Shown: in pieces, positions 59,101 to 64,000 of the stretch | Position numbering within the stretch: the first letter of the stretch is position 1 | How the letters are laid out: every line of letters begins with the position of its first letter | DNA from: Ovis canadensis | Lineage: Eukaryota > Chordata > Mammalia > Artiodactyla > Bovidae | NCBI RefSeq assembly: GCF_042477335.2 | Contig: NC_091263.1 | Span: 72,896,001-72,960,000, forward strand | DNA: 64,000 bases | Reading direction: 5' to 3' | Position numbers and translations under genes: made by a program | The notes under the pieces: generated by a model | The model's database searches: none | Told to the model about the DNA's origin: nothing | What the model saw: the letters and a program-made list of their open reading frames with translations, nothing else

Positions 59101-62100
59101 CCTCTCCCTTTTTTTAACCCCCTCACCAGCAGCAATCGTTTCACAGCCTCTCACAACAGAAAGCCGCCCGAGCTGGAATACACCGCTACTTTCATTGCAT
59201 TTATTTTTTTACCGTGACCTTCTGTTTCTGGCAAATGAAACTGGCTTTTTCCATTGAGATGACACAATGTTTCCTTTTAAAACAGGCTTATTTAAGTTTT
59301 TAAAAATGAAGGCTAGGTCGATAAAAACTCTGATGCAAATAACGGAACAGGTGGTATGAGTTGATGGCATGGTCCCAAGAGTGGTGAGCTGATATTTGGG
59401 AAGCGCCACACTATGGCGTCACCCCCCACACACACCAGACAAAATTCCCTCCTTTTTGCAACAGAAGAAGTCAGACAGAAGGGAGGGAGTGCTCTGTCCA
59501 GGGCACTGAGAACGGATCCGTGACGCTCTGGTTCTAGGGAAACTGAAGGACCAGGTCAGAATCTACGGGACCAGTACTAATATGTCACTCTCAGAAACAA
59601 ACCCTGGTAGAATCCGGCTTGCCATTGTTTAGCCACTTAGTCGTGTCCGACTCCACGACCCCATGGACTGTAGCCCGCCAGGCTCCTCTGTCCACGGGAC
59701 TTCCTAGGCAGAATGCTGGAGTGGGTTGCTATTTTCCCCTCTGGGGATCTTCCCAGATCAGGGATCGAACCTGCGTCTCCGGCACTGGCAGGCAGATTCT
59801 TTACTACGGAGCCACCTGGAAGATCCTAGACACCACCTGGTTCCCTCCGTCTCCCACAGAGAGCTCCATGGAGAGCCCGGAACATTTCATGGCTCCCTAC
59901 TCAGTTCAGTTCAGTTCAGTCGCTCAGTCGTGTCCGACTCTTTGCAACCCCATGAATTGCAGCACGCCAGGCCTCCCTGTCCATCACCAACTCCCGGAGT
60001 TCACTCAGAGTTGTGTCCATCAAGTCAGTGATGCCATCCAGCCATCTCATCCTCGGTCGTCCCCTTCTCCTCCTGCCCCTAATCCCTCCCAGCATCAAAG
60101 TCTTCTCCAGTGAGTCAACTCTTTGCATGAGGTGGCCAAAGTACTGGAGTTTCAGCTTAAGGCTCCCTACTGCCTTCCCCCAAAAGACCAGCTCTGTTCC
60201 TGGCAGTACCCAAGGCCCTTCACCACGTGGCCCTGCCTCCTCTCTACCTACATCCTCATCAGAGAAGGAAGCAAATTCAGAAAGACGGTCACCTCAGTGA
60301 TGGGGACAAGGCACCCTTAGGTTGCACTGCAGGGCAACATGTGAGCCCGAGAAGGGGCAATCTGCGGAAAGCCTCAGGCCCGCTGCAAGCAGAGAGGGAA
60401 GGACCTCATTCAGGGAGGCGTGAGCGAACTCCCTGGAGGTCCAGTGGTTACAGCTGCGAGCTTCCACCCCCAGGAGGGAACGGTCAGGGGGAGGCAGGCT
60501 GGCTCCATGACCCCTCCCCCCCCCACCCCCCCGAGCTCTTCCCAGGCCTGCACACTTGTTCTCTTTTCTACATAATCTTTTCCTGCGAATAAGCACTCTG
60601 GTCACTACTGCAAGTGGAAAATCAGTATCGCCTGCCAGAAACAGAAGGTAAGCGAAACTAAAAACAAACAAAAACAAAAAAATACGAAGGCCACAGTGTC
60701 CTTAATCTCCACTGTGACTATTTTCTGCAAGGTGCAGGGCCGGAGGCTCGCTCTAAATTTGTTAAAGTGGGAGATGGGCTTAGGTGTTAAAGGTGGGCTA
60801 GCCCCCAAATGAAACATCCCCCAGGACGTGACCAAAGGCATTGTGTGATGTCGAGATATTCAGCGCTTCATCCAATGCCAGGTAACGCTTCACGTAATAC
60901 TTCCTATTTCCCTCAGTTAAAGAACCCCAATATAGGAAACTGGAGTATCTTTTTTTTTTTTTTCCTCCACCAGTCTACTGAGATGCTTGAATTTTCAACC
61001 CTGGATTACAAACCACGGTTGAAACAGCGCACTCCCCACAGCATTACCCTACTCAGAGAATGAGCCACAAATGGGATGAGGCTAGAGCTCTGAGGGTCAG
61101 ACCTTTCTGGGCCCAGTTTCCTAGATTTTTCATCAGTGGTGTTGGAGCAAAGGTGGTCCAGCTCCAGGATTCTCGGACTCTGTGGGGCATGGACAGTGCA
61201 TCCCTCCAGAGGTCAGCTTCCCTGGCCCCATGGCAACCAGCTCCCCTGCTACTGGTCTCCAGGGGCAGAGACAGGGCTTGGGTCCCCAGGGCACAGGAGC
61301 CGGTTAAGGTGTGCTGCGGGGCCAGGTCGTGCTCAGAGGGCTGTGTTGGAGAGATCCTCATGACAGCACGGGTGGAAGGCAGTCAGGGCTGAGGCTGGAG
61401 CGGGAGCGTCTGAAGCTTGCGTGAGGGAAAGGCAGCAGTGGGCAGTGGTGGCAGGTGGGCTGCAGGGAGCGGATGCAGGTCCCGGGGAGGGGGGGGCCTT
61501 CCATACCTTTCAGGAAGCTGATCACTTTGCCCCATTTTCCTGCGTCAAAGGGGTGCAGCCTCTCCAGGCCCAGGAAGGTTATGTTGTAGCGCGGCGAGTA
61601 CACAATGGGCCAGCGTGAGTCCGGCACGTGCTGGTACAGCTGGGTGGAGTGTGGCCTTCGTGGGCATGGGGACAGACACGCACAGACAGGAGCAGCCTCA
61701 GAGTGGGAGCAGCCGCACCTTCGCGCCAGCAAGCTCAGGCCGCACACAGCCCGGACCCAGCGCCTCTGGCTCCCCGGGCAGCAGCAGAAGGGCCCGAGCA
61801 GCAACACTAAGATAGTGGCTCCCTACTGAACTCCCTGAACCGTCCGGCCCAATCCTGGCAGCCGCCCGGGGTGGGTGCAGGCACCACCTCCCCACCAGAG
61901 GCTCAGAGAGAGGACCAGGGGCACCCCAAGGTCACCCCGGTCTCTGGAGCAGCCCATGTGCACCAGGTGTGTTGGGGTGCAAGCCTCAGCACCTCACCTC
62001 CGCATGACAAGTTACAACCAACAGCTGTGCGGCCTTAGGCCTGGCTTTCCTGGGCTGTCTGTCGGGAGGGCTGAGATAACGCACTCAACCGAGCACAGAA

Positions 62101-62573
62101 CGCGCCCTATCTATCCCTGACAAGCGAGGGGGACAGTTCCCAGAAACAGCAGCTCGGGCTCACGCAGGCTGCGGCCCAACCCGGAGCCAGGGATGGGGTC
62201 ACCTCGGGCCCTCCGCGCCAGCTGACCCCCATCACACCTCCGCAGCCGCCGCACAGGGCACAGAGAGCCGGCTTGCCACCGCGGGGGCCTCCGCTCTGCT
62301 GGGGGCCCCGAGGACAGACGCCGAGCCGCGCACCTCGCGGGCCCCCGCCCGGTCAGCGCCCCGTGCGCCGCAGATGAGTGGCGCTGGGCTGGCCGCGGCA
62401 CGCGGGGCGCTGACCCGGGCCAAGCGGCCCGAGCGCCCGCCGCACCTGGGCCCGCACCTGGCCGGCTCGCTCGGCCGCCCGCGCACCGGTGCGCCCGCCC
62501 GCGGGGACCCCTGGGAACCCCCGCGGCCTGGCCGGCGCCCCAGCCCGCGCCCCCGCCCCCGCCGCACTCACAT
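49903..62573 (-). CDS. HDAC11: HDAC11, class IV histone deacetylase (complete, 10 exons)
   Basis: HDAC11 is the only class IV zinc-dependent deacetylase. Family knowledge: it removes acetyl and, much more efficiently, long-chain fatty-acyl groups from lysine (SHMT2 is a known substrate) and represses IL10 in antigen-presenting cells. The coding sequence joins 62572-62573, 61507-61655, 58618-58718, 54335-54451, 52877-52919, 52579-52655, 51639-51701, 51319-51415, 50326-50504 and 49903-50118. All introns are GT-AG and all phases agree. The product is 347 residues, the same as the human protein, beginning [10 protein letters not shown] and ending [10 protein letters not shown] before TGA. Visible catalytic residues are the HH pair at 142-143, zinc ligands D181 and H183 in DLDAH, D261 in AGTD, and Y304 in SGGY. 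The chain is one deacetylase domain with no signal peptide or membrane segment. No frameshift or premature stop was seen, so the gene looks functional. Confidence 0.97.
50326..50504 (-). CDS. HDAC11: HDAC11 exon 9 (residues 217-276)
   Basis: The acceptor is CTGCCAG and the donor is GTGCGT. This is the second largest coding exon (179 bases). It encodes [16 protein letters not shown], then [18 protein letters not shown]. Zinc ligand Asp261 lies in the AGTD motif. Confidence 0.96.
50505..51318 (-). other. HDAC11: HDAC11 intron 8
   Basis: Mostly unique sequence, with a more AT-rich stretch near 50880-51030 that may be an old repeat. No other feature was seen. Confidence 0.8.
51319..51415 (-). 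CDS. HDAC11: HDAC11 exon 8 (residues 185-216)
   Basis: The acceptor is CACCAG and the donor is GTGAGT. The exon encodes [20 protein letters not shown] and then [12 protein letters not shown]. It ends after the first base of the codon for Gln217, which is completed by AG from the next exon. Confidence 0.96.
51639..51701 (-). CDS. HDAC11: HDAC11 exon 7 (residues 164-184, zinc ligands)
   Basis: The acceptor is CTGGGCAG and the donor is GTGAGC. The exon is 63 bases, phase 0. It encodes [21 protein letters not shown] up to Gln184 and contains zinc ligands Asp181 and His183. Confidence 0.96.
51702..52578 (-). other. HDAC11: HDAC11 intron 6
   Basis: GC-rich, apparently unique intron sequence. Nothing recognisable was seen in it. 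Confidence 0.8.
52579..52655 (-). CDS. HDAC11: HDAC11 exon 6 (residues 138-163, catalytic His pair)
   Basis: The acceptor is CTCGCAG and the donor is GTGCGT. The exon encodes the glycine run followed by [17 protein letters not shown]. The two histidines (142 and 143) form the charge-relay and proton-transfer pair of the deacetylase fold. Confidence 0.96.
52877..52919 (-). CDS. HDAC11: HDAC11 exon 5 (residues 124-137, micro-exon of 43 bases)
   Basis: A very short exon encoding [14 protein letters not shown] and the first base of Gly138. The donor is a strong GTGAGT. The acceptor reads TTTTCAAAG, with A at position -3 where C or T is usual. It is nevertheless the only AG that keeps the frame and the conserved AGKLAV sequence. 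Confidence 0.94.
53108..53314 (-). mobile_element. Bov-tA-type SINE in HDAC11 intron 4
   Basis: GTAGCGTCCGACTCTGACCT to GAGCCACCTGCAAAGC. It is inserted in the same direction as HDAC11. Confidence 0.92.
53646..53925 (+). mobile_element. BovB 3' fragment in HDAC11 intron 4
   Basis: CATTGGAAGGACTGATGCTG through GAGTCAGACACGACTGAGCA, antisense to HDAC11. Confidence 0.92.
54335..54451 (-). CDS. HDAC11: HDAC11 exon 4 (residues 85-123)
   Basis: The acceptor is TTCCTGCAG and the donor is GTAGGT. The 117-base exon has phase 0 at both ends. It encodes [14 protein letters not shown], then [16 protein letters not shown], as in mammalian HDAC11. Confidence 0.96.
55550..55835 (+). mobile_element. L1 ORF2 fragment in HDAC11 intron 3
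   Basis: GAAATTAAGAAAGCAATTTC, AACTGCAAAATGCTGCTGAA and ACTGAAATCTCAATAGCG match L1 ORF2 sense sequence. Confidence 0.8.
56165..56625 (+). mobile_element. L2 3' fragment in HDAC11 intron 3
   Basis: GCCAAGCAAGCTTTGGAAAC, CAGATCGCGTCCTCATGCTT, CTGCCTCAGGGCCCTTGCCC and the following text follow L2 3' order. Confidence 0.75.
56633..56812 (+). repeat. 63-base tandem repeat, three copies
   Basis: Units start at 56633, 56696 and 56759 (CGCTCGGCCTGC followed by GCCTCTGCCCAGTGGCCC). They are nearly identical. A period of 63 keeps frames open across the array. Confidence 0.95.
57893..57954 (+). repeat. 31-base tandem duplication with internal hairpin
   Basis: Two units start GGAGCCGT at 57893 and 57924. 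Each contains GGAGCCG-(2-3 bases)-CGGCTCC-type inverted arms, followed by TCTAGAAAGAGGTCG. The two copies differ at one base in the loop (GTGCGG and GTGTGG). Confidence 0.9.
58618..58718 (-). CDS. HDAC11: HDAC11 exon 3 (residues 51-84)
   Basis: The acceptor is TTTCAG and the donor is GTACGG. The exon encodes [10 protein letters not shown], then the [12 protein letters not shown] segment, and ends in phase 0. The upstream phase of 1 is satisfied: G from exon 2 plus AG makes Glu51. Confidence 0.96.
59620..59826 (-). mobile_element. Bov-tA-type SINE in HDAC11 intron 2
   Basis: GTCGTGTCCGACTCCACGAC to GAGCCACCTGGAAGATCC, inserted in the direction of HDAC11. Confidence 0.93.
59897..60166 (-). mobile_element. 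BovB 3' fragment in HDAC11 intron 2
   Basis: Reverse-strand copy. It begins with the TTCAGTTCAGTTCAGT repeat and then GTCGCTCAGTCGTGTCCGAC, and ends in GGTGGCCAAAGTACTGGAGT. Confidence 0.93.
61507..61655 (-). CDS. HDAC11: HDAC11 exon 2 (residues 1-50)
   Basis: The exon begins with the G that completes the start codon, after an AG at 61657-61656, and ends in AAAG before the donor GTATGG. It encodes the N-terminus through [11 protein letters not shown] and [11 protein letters not shown]. Its last base is the first base of the codon for Glu51. Confidence 0.95.
61656..62571 (-). other. HDAC11: HDAC11 intron 1
   Basis: The intron runs GTGAGT to AG and splits the start codon. Its 5' half belongs to the CpG island. 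A MIR-like fragment lies near 62025-62105. An open frame in phase with exon 2 extends back to an ATG ending at 61807. Confidence 0.85.
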
Positions 62574-62950
62574 CCCGGGGCCGGGCCCTCCCTGCGCCGC
62601 CACCGCTCCGCGACCGGGCGGGGCGGGGCGCGGCCCCGCCCAGGACACGCCCCCGGCCTCGGCCGCCTCCGCTGGGGGCGGAGCTCGAGAGGCTCGGCCC
62701 GGCCCCGCCCCCACTCGGGCCTGCGTCACAGAGGGTCGGAGTCCCGCGCCGAGCTCTCGGGCGGCGCCGACGGAGGCCACGCCCCCAACGTCCTTCAAGC
62801 GCCAAGTCCCGCCTTCCGCAGGCAAACATCCAGTGAGATCTCGCTCTGCTCGAAAGCCGCGCCCCTTAGGGGGAGGGCCGCTCGTCGCAGAACTGGAACA
62901 CGAGCAATAGCCCCGCCCCGGCCCTCCCGGCCGGTCTTAGTGGTCCCAAG
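62150..62950 (-). promoter_or_regulatory. HDAC11: HDAC11 CpG-island promoter
   Basis: A dense run of CpG around exon 1. It has several GC boxes (GGGCGGGGC type) at about 62615-62650 and 62700-62710 and no TATA box. A CRE/AP-1-like TGCGTCAC sits at 62722-62729. This fits a broad-start housekeeping promoter. Start sites are not resolved. Confidence 0.8.
62572..62700 (-). other. HDAC11: HDAC11 exon 1 (5' UTR plus first two bases of the start codon)
   Basis: The donor GTGAGT begins at 62571 on the minus strand and the exon ends in CCCCGGGAT. The last two bases, A at 62573 and T at 62572, join the first G of exon 2 to make the ATG. The 5' end is not defined by the sequence. A start within the GC-box-rich stretch around 62620-62720 is inferred, so the outer border given is approximate. 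Confidence 0.75.
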
Positions 62951-63617
62951 GCCGGGAGATCCGGGGAGCTAGGGACGCCCGGCTTCCGGGCGGGCTCGGA
63001 GGCGGAGTCGCTATGTGACCCCGACCCCAGCTGGGCGAGCGTCTGAGCTCTAGGGTCTCTGTTTCCACTAGCGGGATGAGGTCGGGGGCCGGGTGTTCTG
63101 GCCTTGACATTTCCGACCTAATACGATGCATGACCTCGCTGCCTCGAGGTCCCCCGCTCCCACTGCCCAGCCTCGTCCGGCAGCTCTGAGTTGAGACAAG
63201 CGCTCCTCACTCAGTCCTTTAGCCTCTCCGAGCCTCCGTGTCCTTATCAGTAGAACCAGACTGGTGATCTTGTCTATCATCTGCACGTTCACCCCTCCTC
63301 CAGCTCGGGAAGCCAAGACTAGCCGGGTAACAGCTGAGTGTCTTGGGGCTGCGCCCTGGGAGGAGGCCCCAACAATAGAGCCCCAGAAGATGGAGACAAT
63401 GGGCTTCTCTGAAGGCCCAGCCGCCCCGCCCAGCACACAGGAGCAGCTGACCCCAGGGCTGCCAGGCACAGGGCAGCTGGGATCCCTGCTGGCTGTGTGA
63501 GAGTGTAGGTGTGACGGGCCTGGAGACTGGGGGTCCCTATGAAGGGGAAGGGCACTGTCGTTTGAACGGTGTCCTCCACGTTCCTATCACCTGATTGCGT
63601 GTCAGCACTGGACTCTC
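62951..63617. other. Upstream flank of HDAC11
   Basis: Unique sequence with scattered CpG near the island. No gene was seen. NUP210 is expected further right by synteny but does not reach this window. Confidence 0.5.
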
Positions 63618-63838
63618 AGAGCTCCCCTCGCGGCTCAGAACGTAAACAGACTGCCTCCAACTCAGGAGACCTGGGTTTGATCCCTGGGTGGGGAAGATTC
63701 CCTGGAGAAGGGAAAGGCTACCCACTCCAGGATTCTTGCCTGGAGAATCCTATGGACAGAGGAGTCTGACAGGCTACAGTCCAAGGGGTTGCAAAGAGTC
63801 AGACATGACTGAGCGACTAGCCCTTTTCACTTTCACTG
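63618..63838 (+). mobile_element. Bov-tA-type SINE
   Basis: GCTCCCCTCGCGGCTCAGAA to GAGTCAGACATGACTGAGCG and a TTTCACTTTCAC tail, in sense orientation. Confidence 0.94.
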
Positions 63839-63879
63839 GACTCTCACAACCTAATACTACCGGGGGGCTCCATCATCAC

Positions 63880-64000
63880 CCCAAGTTTATCATGAGGTCA
63901 CTGAGGTTCAGGCCTGGATTAAATCCAGACCCAGCCAGCAGCCTGCCAGCGCTGTGGCCTTGGGCAACTGGTCCTTCATTTCTTTGTCTCAAGGTGAAGC
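63880..64000 (+). mobile_element. MIR-like fragment at the window edge
   Basis: AGCGCTGTGGCCTTGGGCAA resembles the MIR core. It is cut by the end of the window. Confidence 0.5.

Larger units (their letters stand above)
58719..61506 (-). other. HDAC11: HDAC11 intron 2
   Basis: The intron contains a Bov-tA SINE (59620-59826), a BovB 3' fragment (59897-60166), and short poly-T and poly-A stretches near 60660-60680 and 60952-60963. Nothing else recognisable was seen. Confidence 0.85.

Overview
The window is nuclear DNA of a ruminant mammal. It holds many copies of two repeat families specific to ruminants: tRNA-derived Bov-tA-type SINEs and 3' pieces of the BovB (RTE) LINE. Older mammalian L1, L2, MIR and CHR-type repeats are also present. 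Which ruminant it is cannot be told from the sequence alone. Genes are sparse, split by introns and GC-rich, so almost all open frames in the window are chance frames.

One complete protein-coding gene is present: HDAC11 on the minus strand, from a CpG-island promoter near 62.6 kb to a poly(A) signal near 48.45 kb. All ten exons could be placed with GT/AG borders and matching phases. They give a 347-residue product with every catalytic residue of a class IV histone deacetylase / lysine defatty-acylase. The start codon is split by intron 1 (AT in exon 1, G in exon 2).

A second CpG island at about 15.9-16.6 kb carries a minus-strand splice donor (intron starts at 16219). By known mammalian gene order (NUP210 - HDAC11 - FBLN2) this is most likely the noncoding first exon and promoter of FBLN2. 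Positions 1-16 kb would then be FBLN2 intron 1; no FBLN2 coding exon is seen. This call rests on synteny plus the donor site, not on coding homology.

Between the two genes (16.6-48.4 kb) is an intergenic stretch. Its largest element is a degraded class I (gammaretrovirus-like) endogenous retrovirus at 17087-21037, with two full LTRs, a tRNA-Gly-like primer site, remnants of RNase H and integrase, and an envelope transmembrane stub. Gag, protease, reverse transcriptase and the envelope surface unit are not recognisable, and stops and frameshifts interrupt what remains. The 5' LTR lies about 0.5 kb upstream of the putative FBLN2 promoter island. The rest is repeat fragments, a few minisatellites and some candidate regulatory motif clusters (CTCF-like, NFI/CCAAT, GATA).

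No undescribed multi-gene system, CRISPR array or RNA gene was found. The points most worth checking are the split HDAC11 start codon, the retrovirus next to the FBLN2 promoter, and the motif clusters between the genes.
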